DNA of 38,790 nt from Saprospiraceae bacterium (GTDB lineage: Bacteria; Bacteroidota; Bacteroidia; Chitinophagales; Saprospiraceae), in assembly GCA_020627535.1 (NCBI GenBank), contig JAHDGU010000019.1, positions 1 through 38,790 on the forward strand, given 5' to 3'. The notes under the pieces were generated by a model. The model ran no database searches. It was not told the origin of the DNA and worked only from the letters and a program-made list of their open reading frames with translations. A program made the position numbers and the translations under genes. Below are positions 32,849-38,790 of the stretch, in pieces; the stretch's first letter is position 1, and each line of letters opens with the position of its first letter.

Positions 32849-35386
32849 CTATTCTTCTTTTAGTTCCTTTTTTTGTGATGTACTCGTGATCACGATCTCG
32901 CCATCCTTATCGAGATCTGCCATGAGCGTAGATCCCTCGGCTGGCTTATTGCTGAGGATGTACTCTGCCAGCGGATCCTCGAGATACTTCTGGATCGCTC
33001 TGTGCAGCGGTCGTGCACCGTACTGCGGATCAAAGCCCTTCTCAGCCACAAACTTCTTTGCCTTTTCTGTCAACTCAAAATTGAGCTCCATATTACCGAC
33101 GCGCTCGTAGAGTCCCTTGAGCGTGATGTCAATGATCTGCATGATATCCTCTTGTCCGAGGCTATTGAAGATCACGACGTCGTCGATCCTATTGAGGAAC
33201 TCCGGCGAGAAGGTCTTCTTGAGTGCCTTGGAGATGACAGCTCTGCTGTGATCTCCTGCACCATCTTGTCGCGCCTTGGTCGCGAATCCGACTCCTTGGC
33301 CAAAGTCCTTGAGCTCACGCACACCGATATTGGAGGTCATGATGATCAGCGTGTTTTTGAAGTCGATACGTCGACCCAGACCATCTGTCAGCTGACCATC
33401 GTCTAGCACTTGCAACAAGATATTGTACACATCCGGATGGGCCTTCTCGATCTCATCGAGAAGCACGACAGAGTACGGCTTGCGTCTCACCTTCTCGGTG
33501 AGCTGGCCACCTTCTTCGTATCCCACGTATCCCGGAGGCGCTCCGATGAGTCTGCTGATGGAGAATTTCTCCATGTACTCACTCATATCGATACGGATCA
33601 GCGACTCCTCTGAGTCAAATAGATATCTTGAGAGTGCCTTGGCGAGCTCTGTCTTACCGACACCTGTAGGCCCGAGGAATATGAAAGAGCCGATCGGCTT
33701 GCTTGGATCCTTGAGCCCGACACGATTTCTCTGTATGGCCTTGGCGATCTTGATGACGGCATCATCTTGTCCGATGACCTCTTTCTTGAGATCGTCTTTC
33801 ATGCCGACGAGCTTATTGCTTTCGCTCTGAGCTACTCGCTTGACTGGTATGCCTGTCATCATAGAGACGACCTCTGCGATATCCTCTTCACTGACAGGAT
33901 AGCGCTTGGTCTTGACTTCTTCCTCCCATGCTTCTTGACTCTCTTCAAGCTTGCGCACGAGCTTGGACTCGGTATCTCTCAGTTCGGCAGCCTTCTCGTA
34001 TTGCTGATTCTTGACCGCTTGATTCTTTTGCTCTTTGACCTCTTCGATCTGAGCTTCGAGCTCCTCTACGTGCTTGGGGATGTGGATATTGTTGAGGTGT
34101 ACTCTTGCTCCAGCCTCATCAAGGACGTCTATCGCCTTGTCAGGCAAAAAGCGATCAGTGATGTATCGATCACTGAGTTTGACACAGGCCTCGATGGCAT
34201 CATCCGAGTAATTCACATTGTGAAACTCTTCGTACTTGGGCTTGATATTGTTGAGGATGTGGCTCGTCTCATCAGGCGACGGCGGATTGACCATCACTTT
34301 CTGGAATCTACGATCTAGCGCACCGTCCTTCTCTATATACTGTCTGTACTCGTCGAGTGTACTAGCTCCGACGCACTGCAGATCTCCTCTGGCGAGGGCT
34401 GGCTTAAAGATATTGCTAGCGTCAAGCGATCCTGTCGCTCCACCAGCACCTACCATGGTGTGGATCTCATCGATGAAGAGGATGACATCATCCGTCTTCT
34501 CGAGCTCATTCATGATGGCCTTCATCCGCTCTTCAAACTGACCACGGTACTTGGTACCTGCGACGAGTGCTGCGAGATCAAGCATCACGATGCGCTTATC
34601 AAAAAGCGTCCGCGAGACTTTGCGCTGTTGGATTCTCAGTGCGAGTCCCTCGACAATAGCCGTCTTACCCACACCAGGCTCACCGATGAGGATCGGATTG
34701 TTCTTTTTTCTTCGACTCAGAATCTGAGACACACGCTCGATCTCTGTCTCTCGACCGATGATCGGATCGAGCTTACCTTCTTCGGCTTGCTTGGTCACGT
34801 CGCGACCAAAGTTGTCAAGTACGGGTGTCTTGCTCTTTGAGTTGCCCGTCTTGCGACCATATTGCTCTTGCTTGCCTTCATCTCCTGGAAACTCGCTCTC
34901 TGGCGAGGCATCTGAAGAGATGTTGGGCAATATGCCGTCTTCACTCTGCGCGACAAATTCTAGCTCATCTCTAGCGCTATCGTAATCGATACCTTCTTCA
35001 AAGAGGATTTTCGCGGCAGCGCTATCCTGATTTCTTATGATCGAGAGCAATAGATGCTGCGATCCTATCTCTTTCTTCTTCCCCATTTTGGCCTCGAGCC
35101 TTGTCTGCTTGAGCACTTTCTCCGCATTGCGATTGAGCGGTCTCTTACTGATGTAAAGATTGGCCGCATTGGTCGTCTGGATGGGAATCGCATCCTCGAG
35201 GCGATTGCGCAGAAGGTGTACATCCACTTCCATACTCTCCAATACGCGTATAGCGATATTATCCGCATGCTGTATGAGTCCTAACATCAGGTGCTCTGTA
35301 CCGACAAAGTCGTGGCCTAGACGTCGAGCCTCTTCCCTACTCTCGTAGAGTATCTCTTTGACTTCTTTACTAAACTTCGTATCCAT
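32849..35386 (-). CDS. clpC: ATP-dependent Clp protease ATP-binding subunit ClpC
   Basis: 845 residues from the ATG at 35386. The open frame reaches 35623, but its first 79 codons do not resemble ClpC, and MDTKFSKEVKEILYESREEA is the normal N-terminus. Layout: two Clp N repeats (1-145), AAA+ module 1 with Walker A GEPGVGKT (235-242) and Walker B LFIDEI (303-308), a middle domain with a UVR-like segment (about 452-480), and AAA+ module 2 with GPTGVGKT (572-579) and VLLDEIEK (641-648). It unfolds substrates for ClpP using ATP. Followed by infC with 50 bp between. The upstream region holds a 13-bp perfect palindrome that may be a stress-operator. No ctsR or mcsAB genes are nearby. Confidence 0.96.
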   Translation of the reverse strand: MDTKFSKEVKEILYESREEARRLGHDFVGTEHLMLGLIQHADNIAIRVLESMEVDVHLLRNRLEDAIPIQTTNAANLYISKRPLNRNAEKVLKQTRLEAKMGKKKEIGSQHLLLSIIRNQDSAAAKILFEEGIDYDSARDELEFVAQSEDGILPNISSDASPESEFPGDEGKQEQYGRKTGNSKSKTPVLDNFGRDVTKQAEEGKLDPIIGRETEIERVSQILSRRKKNNPILIGEPGVGKTAIVEGLALRIQQRKVSRTLFDKRIVMLDLAALVAGTKYRGQFEERMKAIMNELEKTDDVILFIDEIHTMVGAGGATGSLDASNIFKPALARGDLQCVGASTLDEYRQYIEKDGALDRRFQKVMVNPPSPDETSHILNNIKPKYEEFHNVNYSDDAIEACVKLSDRYITDRFLPDKAIDVLDEAGARVHLNNIHIPKHVEELEAQIEEVKEQKNQAVKNQQYEKAAELRDTESKLVRKLEESQEAWEEEVKTKRYPVSEEDIAEVVSMMTGIPVKRVAQSESNKLVGMKDDLKKEVIGQDDAVIKIAKAIQRNRVGLKDPSKPIGSFIFLGPTGVGKTELAKALSRYLFDSEESLIRIDMSEYMEKFSISRLIGAPPGYVGYEEGGQLTEKVRRKPYSVVLLDEIEKAHPDVYNILLQVLDDGQLTDGLGRRIDFKNTLIIMTSNIGVRELKDFGQGVGFATKARQDGAGDHSRAVISKALKKTFSPEFLNRIDDVVIFNSLGQEDIMQIIDITLKGLYERVGNMELNFELTEKAKKFVAEKGFDPQYGARPLHRAIQKYLEDPLAEYILSNKPAEGSTLMADLDKDGEIVITSTSQKKELKEE

Positions 35387-35424
35387 ATCTGAGGCTTGCT
35401 CTAACAATAATAAAGATTTATTTC

Positions 35425-35437
35425 TGGCGATTCGCCA
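35425..35437. promoter_or_regulatory. Perfect palindrome TGGCGA-T-TCGCCA upstream of clpC
   Basis: Two perfect 6-base arms around a single T, located 38 bp upstream of the clpC ATG, just before the AT-rich region that could hold the -7 element. Size and place fit an operator for a dimeric repressor. It does not match the CtsR heptad or the HrcA CIRCE element. Function inferred only from position and symmetry. Confidence 0.4.
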
Positions 35438-35509
35438 TTTTTTGATGCTGAAAACGTAGAAAATCATGCCATCCCCGATATCTGCCATTTCTGGTCTGAT
35501 TGCCGCTAC

Positions 35510-35534
35510 ATTTGGGCGAAAGCCCGCTCCAAAT
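35510..35534. other. Bulged stem-loop in the clpC/STAS intergenic region
   Basis: ATTTGGGCG (35510-35518) pairs with CGC-T-CCAAAT (35525-35534) around the loop AAAGCC, giving a 9-bp stem with one bulged T. It could belong to a leader RNA or simply be a binding site. Nothing else supports an RNA gene here. Confidence 0.25.
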
Positions 35535-35747
35535 CCTGCCAATCTGGAACCCACAAAGCGCAAATCAAGACAATATAGCAGGTCCATGGCCAGGCGTGTA
35601 TCTCCTCGCTGATCACATCTCAATCCTCAAAACACCCAGAATGTTGACAATGTATGTCATCTGACCTGGGATTAACACCGACTTAACGCATGGAGGCATC
35701 TGCGTCAACAAAATAAGGATACATCGGGCCAGTGAGGCAAATCTTGA

Positions 35748-35755
35748 TACTTTTG
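35748..35755 (+). promoter_or_regulatory. Candidate promoter -7 element of the STAS-rnz operon (TACTTTTG)
   Basis: Exact TAnnTTTG match (TACTTTTGCG), 21 bp before the STAS gene ATG, sharing its decamer and spacing with the candidate in front of infC. The shared spacing to the start codon raises confidence. Confidence 0.5.
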
Positions 35756-35776
35756 CGCCACTAAGGACGAGACCAC

Positions 35777-36157
35777 ATGAAGTACTCGATAGACAAACAA
35801 GAGAAGTATACGGTATTTAGCCTGCAGGAAGAGAATCTCAATTCGCTCATAGCACCTGAGCTCAAGTCTGAGTTTGTATTCTTCCGCAATGAAGGCGTGC
35901 GCAATCTCATCTTGGATCTCAAGGAGGTCAAGTATGTCGACAGTTCGGGTCTGAGTGCCATCCTTACTGCCAATCGCATCTACAAGGGCTACGGGAGCTT
36001 TGTGCTCACGCATGTAGAGAGTGATGCTGTGCGCAAGCTCATCGAGATCAGCCGTCTCGATACGATCCTCACTATCATACCGACACTGTCCGAGTCCACT
36101 GACTATGTCAAGATGGAGGAGCTACAGCGCGAGCTCATGGGTGGTCAAGAAGAATGA
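35777..36157 (+). CDS. STAS-domain anti-sigma-factor antagonist
   Basis: 126 residues. A SpoIIAA/RsbV-type STAS domain: EENLNSLIAPELKSEF, NLILDLKEVKYVDSSGLSAIL with the phosphorylatable Ser56 in DSSGL, and a closing helix. In the usual partner-switching scheme the unphosphorylated form binds an RsbW/SpoIIAB-type kinase and frees a sigma factor; no kinase or phosphatase gene is present in the window, and Bacteroidota often use STAS proteins for other tasks. The C-terminal tail (KMEELQRELMGGQEE) is charged. It overlaps rnz by 4 bp (ATGA), so the two proteins are translationally coupled. Confidence 0.9.
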   Translation: MKYSIDKQEKYTVFSLQEENLNSLIAPELKSEFVFFRNEGVRNLILDLKEVKYVDSSGLSAILTANRIYKGYGSFVLTHVESDAVRKLIEISRLDTILTIIPTLSESTDYVKMEELQRELMGGQEE

Positions 36158-37086
36158 ATATCCAAGTCCGGATCCTGGGCTGTAGTGGTGGACTACCTGC
36201 GCATGGTCGCTGGTGCACTTCACAGTTGCTCCATTGGGACAATCATCACATCCTCATCGATGCTGGTGAAGGCTGTCAGATGCGGCTGCAGGAGTACTTC
36301 AGCAAGTCTCAGAGGATCTCCCACGTCTTCATCAGCCATCTGCACGGCGACCACATCTTCGGTCTTCCAGGCCTGATATCAAGCTATACGCTCAATCGTC
36401 GACAGAGTCCGCTCACGATCATCGGGCCGAGAGGAATTGAGGCCTGGCTCCGCGGAGCACTGTCATTTGATCTGTCGCTGATGAGCTTTGAGCTTCACTT
36501 TGTGGAGTTGACTGCCGGTGAGGAGGATGATCATGGGCCTGTCGGCCAAAAGCACATCATGGATATCGGTCAGATGCAAGTCTATGCGATACCCATGGAG
36601 CATCGGATCAATTGCAACGGCTACATCTTCAAGTCTAATCCTGAGCGGGATAAGAAGATCCGAAGTGAGAAAATCCAAGAGTACGGCATGAGCCATGAGG
36701 ACATCAGAGCTGTGAAGTCGGGACAAGACCTCCAGCGAGATCAAAGCATCCCCAATGATGATCTCACCTACCCTCTCATAGAACACAGCTACGCATTCTG
36801 CACGGATACGAGATACTATGAGGGGCTTTCTGAGCTACTACAAGGTATACAGACGGTCTATCTCGAGTGCACCTACGATGTGAGTCTGCAGGAGCTTGCG
36901 CTCAAAAACTATCATTGCACAACAGCCGATGTCGCCAAAGTCTCCAAAGAAGCAGGCATCAAGAAGATGATCCTCGGACACTTCTCAGGGCGCTACGCAG
37001 ATCTGGGGAAAATCAAGGCAGAAATGGATGCGAGTGGTGTGGACTATGTGCTTGCAGAGGATGGTATGTTGGTGGGGCTTAGTTGA
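36154..37086 (+). CDS. rnz: Ribonuclease Z (tRNA 3'-processing endonuclease)
   Basis: 310 residues, the normal length of the short RNase Z form. The metallo-beta-lactamase motif SHLHGDH lies at 61-67 (His62, His64, Asp66, His67), followed by FGLPGL, with SYAFCTDTRY giving the metal-bridging Asp and LGHFSGRY near the C-terminus giving the last His. N-terminus LGCSGGLPAHGRWCTSQLL is typical. The enzyme cuts tRNA precursors after the discriminator base. Translated together with the upstream STAS protein. Downstream begins a repeat-rich non-coding tract. Confidence 0.95.
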   Translation: MNIQVRILGCSGGLPAHGRWCTSQLLHWDNHHILIDAGEGCQMRLQEYFSKSQRISHVFISHLHGDHIFGLPGLISSYTLNRRQSPLTIIGPRGIEAWLRGALSFDLSLMSFELHFVELTAGEEDDHGPVGQKHIMDIGQMQVYAIPMEHRINCNGYIFKSNPERDKKIRSEKIQEYGMSHEDIRAVKSGQDLQRDQSIPNDDLTYPLIEHSYAFCTDTRYYEGLSELLQGIQTVYLECTYDVSLQELALKNYHCTTADVAKVSKEAGIKKMILGHFSGRYADLGKIKAEMDASGVDYVLAEDGMLVGLS

Positions 37087-37170
37087 GAGTTGTTGGTGGA
37101 TCGTTGAGAGTTGATAGTTGAGGGTGGATAGTTGAGAGTTCATAGTTCATAGTTGCGAGTTGAGAGTTGA
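37087..37170. repeat. Degenerate 7-base tandem repeat tract (AGTTGAT/AGTTCAT-like)
   Basis: Runs of AGTTGAG, AGTTGAT, AGTTCAT and GGTGGAT units directly after the rnz stop codon. Similar tracts lie at 38449-38494 and, with ATCACTC-type units, at 37824-37907. Resembles the short tandemly repeated sequences that fill intergenic space in some bacteria. No coding potential. Confidence 0.7.
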
Positions 37171-37210
37171 TCGCTCCTAGTTTCGTCAACCGAAGACCGT
37201 GAACCGCAAG
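37164..37210 (+). repeat. Partial copy of the 148-bp unit
   Basis: The first 47 bases match the start of the tandem unit at 38495 and 38643 (GAGTTGATCGCTCCTAGTTT..., then AACCGAAGACCGTGAACCGC), with one GTGAACC unit fewer; similarity then ends abruptly at AAG. This is a truncated or recombined copy. Confidence 0.75.
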
Positions 37211-37326
37211 CTGCTCGTCGTGCGCGTCTCGCGCCGACCTCTCCTAGCGACAGCACTTTCCTAAACCGGTCAAGTTCGATTGCCGAAGCTGGCGCCAGGA
37301 GGCGCACAGCAAACAATAGCTCATTG

Positions 37327-37348
37327 TAAGCCCTCCATTTCAAGGGAG
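37327..37348 (+). repeat. Dispersed palindromic repeat, truncated copy 3
   Basis: TAAGCCCTCCATTTCAAGGGAG, the core of the repeat at 31858 in the opposite orientation, cut before the second GGG. It lies 36 bp upstream of the DUF2306-like gene. Confidence 0.8.
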
Positions 37349-37384
37349 CTTTCTTTTGATGATATTCACTACCTTAGAAGAAGT

Positions 37385-37768
37385 ATGGGCTATTACGATC
37401 TCATGTATTTTCATCTGGCCACAGTGCTGCCATGTGTCATCATAGGGCCGATGCTATTTTTCATGACCAAGGGCAACAAAACTCATAGATCTCTTGGCAA
37501 GGTCTATATGATACTGATGCTAGTGACAGCAATTATTACCTTGTTCATGCCGGCCTTGGTCGGGCCAAAATTTTTGGGGCACTTCGGATGGATTCATAGT
37601 TTCAGCTTTTTGACGCTTTTCTCTGTGCCTCGCGCCTATTTGGCCGCGAGATCAGGAAGAATCCAAGCACATAAATTTTCCATGATTTCACTTTACATAG
37701 GAGCCATTGTCATCGCCGGTGGGTTTACGCTTGTGCCTGGTCGGTATTTGCACGAACTGCTCTTTTGA
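37385..37768 (+). CDS. DUF2306-like small membrane protein
   Basis: 127 residues from the ATG at 37385; the frame extends upstream from a TTG at 37280 but runs through a dispersed repeat, so it is not used. Four predicted membrane segments: about 6-26 (FHLATVLPCVIIGPMLFF), 38-56 (VYMILMLVTAIITLFMPAL), 64-82 and 98-116. The K-x-H-R-x-L-G-K motif (KTHRSLGKVY) between the first two helices and H-K-F-S-M before the last are typical of DUF2306, where conserved histidines may bind heme or metal. Function unknown. Surrounded by repeats. Confidence 0.75.
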   Translation: MGYYDLMYFHLATVLPCVIIGPMLFFMTKGNKTHRSLGKVYMILMLVTAIITLFMPALVGPKFLGHFGWIHSFSFLTLFSVPRAYLAARSGRIQAHKFSMISLYIGAIVIAGGFTLVPGRYLHELLF

Positions 37769-37823
37769 GTACTTCTACATTGACTGAGCGCTAGCTAGCT
37801 GGTGATATTCGATCTCCCAGCAG

Positions 37824-37907
37824 AGTCAACAATCAATCACTCGATCAGTGAATCAGTAGATCACCCCATCATTCAATCACTCGATCACTGCATCACTCAG
37901 TCATTCG
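37824..37907. repeat. Low-complexity tract of ATCACTC-type units
   Basis: Recurrent ATCACTC, ATCATTC, ATCAGTG and GATCACT units, 7-8 bases each, between the DUF2306-like and the lumazine-binding-like genes. It resembles the tract after rnz in style but with a different unit. No gene here. Confidence 0.65.
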
Positions 37908-37990
37908 TCCCTTTATAACTTACGTTCACACAGATTTCTAGGAAATCCATGATGCTTCATTTACCTTCATGCATCAACACTCTGTCATTC

Positions 37991-38437
37991 ATGAAATCAA
38001 TCAGACTATTCCTATTCGTTGGGTTTGCTGCCTTCCTTTTCCAACACTGTCAAGCCCAAGAAACTGAAGCCACGAAATCCACCGCCGACAAGCTTGCCAT
38101 AGAGCAGGTCATTCAAAATTATTTTGACGGATGGTTGACCGGTGATACCACTTTGATCGGCTCTGCCATGCATAGCAGCTGTCACTTGAAATTTGTCAGA
38201 GATGGCAAGATTGATATGAGAAACCGCACACAGTATTTGAGCGGATTCAAACCTCGACCTCGTCTTGCCAATGCAGCAGGGAGAATCCTAAGCATCGACA
38301 TCACTAGGACTGCCGCAAAAGCCAAAGTAGAACTCGAGACGGAAGATCGACTCTTTACGGATTACTTCAATCTGCTCAAAGAAGGCGATCGCTGGTGGAT
38401 TACGGACAAGGTCAGCACCAATGTGGCGAAGGAATGA
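37991..38437 (+). CDS. Secreted lumazine-binding-like (NTF2-fold) protein
   Basis: 148 residues from the ATG at 37991; an upstream ATG at 37949 would add 14 residues ahead of the signal peptide and is less likely. Signal peptide MKSIRLFLFVGFAAFLFQHCQAQ. The mature part fits the putative lumazine-binding family (Lumazine_bd_2), an NTF2-like fold: IEQVIQNYFDGWLTGDTTLI, HSSCHLKFV, then KAKVELETE and DYFNLLKEGDRWWITDKV. Members are common in Bacteroidota and their ligand is mostly unproven. No operon partners; repeats lie on both sides. Confidence 0.8.
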   Translation: MKSIRLFLFVGFAAFLFQHCQAQETEATKSTADKLAIEQVIQNYFDGWLTGDTTLIGSAMHSSCHLKFVRDGKIDMRNRTQYLSGFKPRPRLANAAGRILSIDITRTAAKAKVELETEDRLFTDYFNLLKEGDRWWITDKVSTNVAKE

Positions 38438-38494
38438 GGGTGATGAGGTGATGAGTTGAGAGGTGATAGTTCATAGTTCGTAGTTCATTGTGGG
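38438..38494. repeat. Short degenerate repeat tract leading into the tandem repeat
   Basis: GGTGATGAGGTGATGAGTTGAGAGG-like units followed by AGTTCAT/AGTTCGT/AGTTCAT units, as in the tract after rnz. Non-coding. Confidence 0.6.
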
Positions 38495-38642
38495 GAGTTG
38501 ATCGCTCCTAGTTTCGTGAACCGAAAACCGTGAACCGTGAACCGCAAGGTATTGGGACCGTGAGTACTCAAGCCACTCGCTGGCTAAGCCCTCCATTTCA
38601 AGGGAGGGTTTGGGTGGGTCCAGATTTCGCGGACCGGATGAC
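38495..38642 (+). repeat. 148-bp tandem repeat, unit 1
   Basis: It begins GAGTTGATCGCTCCTAG and ends ACCGGATGAC. It includes three or four GTGAACC-type heptamers and the palindromic repeat TAAGCCCTCCATTTCAAGGG (from 38585). Unit 2 follows directly with only a few differences. Confidence 0.92.
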
Positions 38643-38790
38643 GAGTTGATCGCTCCTAGTTTCGTGAACCGAAGACCGTGAACCGTGAACCGCAAGGTAT
38701 TGAGACCGCGAGTACTCAAGCCACTCGCTGGCTAGGCCCTCCATTTCAAGGGAGGGTTTGGGTGGGTCCAGATTTCGCGGACCGGATGAC
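38643..38790 (+). repeat. 148-bp tandem repeat, unit 2 (ends at the window edge)
   Basis: Same length and boundaries as unit 1; its last base is the last base of the window. It contains the fifth copy of the palindromic repeat (from 38733). More units may follow outside the window. Confidence 0.92.

Larger units (their letters stand above)
35387..35776. other. Non-coding divergent region between clpC and the STAS gene
   Basis: 390 bp without a credible gene. It contains the clpC upstream region with an AT-rich ATAAATCTTTATTATTG stretch (minus strand), a 13-bp palindrome (35425-35437), a bulged hairpin (35510-35534) and the STAS promoter element (35748). The ClpC frame continues through part of it, but without family similarity. 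Confidence 0.6.

Noticed and set aside
33767-34318. Long frame opposite clpC, and others at 33002-33406 and 34460-34840
   Set aside because: They are antisense to a strongly conserved gene, with Leu/Asp-rich composition expected from the complementary frame.
35387-35623. 79-codon N-terminal extension of ClpC
   Set aside because: The extension has no similarity to Clp N-termini; the ATG at 35386 gives the canonical protein, and the extension crosses the palindrome and hairpin.
37140-37343. Open frame on the minus strand ending in ...STRNYEL
   Set aside because: It is a translation of the heptamer tract and the partial 148-bp unit; such NYEL-type frames are repeat artefacts.
38471-38719. Minus-strand frame of 82 codons
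   Set aside because: It runs entirely through the tandem repeat and repeats its own sequence; no start context or family.
38495-38790. Possible CRISPR array
   Set aside because: Only two direct units of 148 bp without repeat-spacer alternation, and no cas gene in the window.

Overview
The window looks like chromosomal DNA of a Bacteroidota bacterium, most likely of the Saprospiria type. Evidence seen: two secreted proteins with type IX secretion (T9SS) C-terminal sorting domains, many type I and type II (lipoprotein) signal peptides, a DUF6090-type membrane protein, TonB-C-type modules, near absence of Shine-Dalgarno sequences, and several TAnnTTTG promoter-like elements. The genus cannot be fixed from the sequence alone. 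No rRNA, tRNA, CRISPR array, integrase or transposase gene was recognised.

Layout. 0.1-9.1 kb: seven plus-strand genes with gaps of 10-68 bp; six encode exported proteins or lipoproteins, including a trypsin-like HtrA-type protease and a 1167-residue TraB/GumN-type protein, plus one DUF6624 protein. 9.1-13.6 kb (minus): an ArsM arsenite methyltransferase and a 1078-residue fusion of a PlsB-like acyltransferase, a HAD-IB phosphatase and a PlsC acyltransferase. A MarR-type regulator gene diverges from the fusion gene. 13.6-17.6 kb (plus): the MarR gene, a MobA/MocA-like nucleotidyltransferase lacking an ATG start, a MORN/TonB-C secreted protein, a lipoprotein and a tocopherol-cyclase-like protein. 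17.6-20.4 kb (minus): SRPBCC, Crp/Fnr, DUF6090 and nucleoside-hydrolase-like genes, three of them with non-ATG starts. 20.5-22.9 kb: a zinc-free MDR oxidoreductase (plus), facing a SARP/BTAD regulator and a phasin-like coiled-coil protein (minus).

23.0-25.9 kb (minus) is the most accessory-looking part. It is a small array of RHS polymorphic-toxin debris: a 5'-truncated RHS core carrying a toxin-like tip with an HELAEN motif, a candidate immunity lipoprotein beside it, a second RHS core remnant with its tip lost but a lipoprotein gene retained, and a third orphan immunity-like gene. Each of the three immunity-like genes is followed, 9-13 bp after its stop codon, by the same 13-base motif, associated with inverted repeats. 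25.9-31.7 kb (minus): two T9SS cargo proteins, one FG-GAP/VCBS-rich and one glycoside-hydrolase-like, apparently co-transcribed.

32.2-37.1 kb is housekeeping: infC (TTG start, small insertion in the N-domain), clpC, and a STAS-domain gene overlapping rnz by 4 bp. From 37.1 kb to the end, two small genes (DUF2306-like membrane protein; lumazine-binding-like secreted protein) sit among dispersed palindromic repeats, heptamer-like low-complexity tracts and a 148-bp tandem repeat whose second copy ends exactly at the window edge.

How the genes may work together (inference): the first operon looks like an envelope proteostasis or surface module. The acyltransferase fusion could channel glycerol-3-phosphate to phosphatidic acid under MarR control. 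The RHS block looks like a record of past toxin tips with retained immunity genes.
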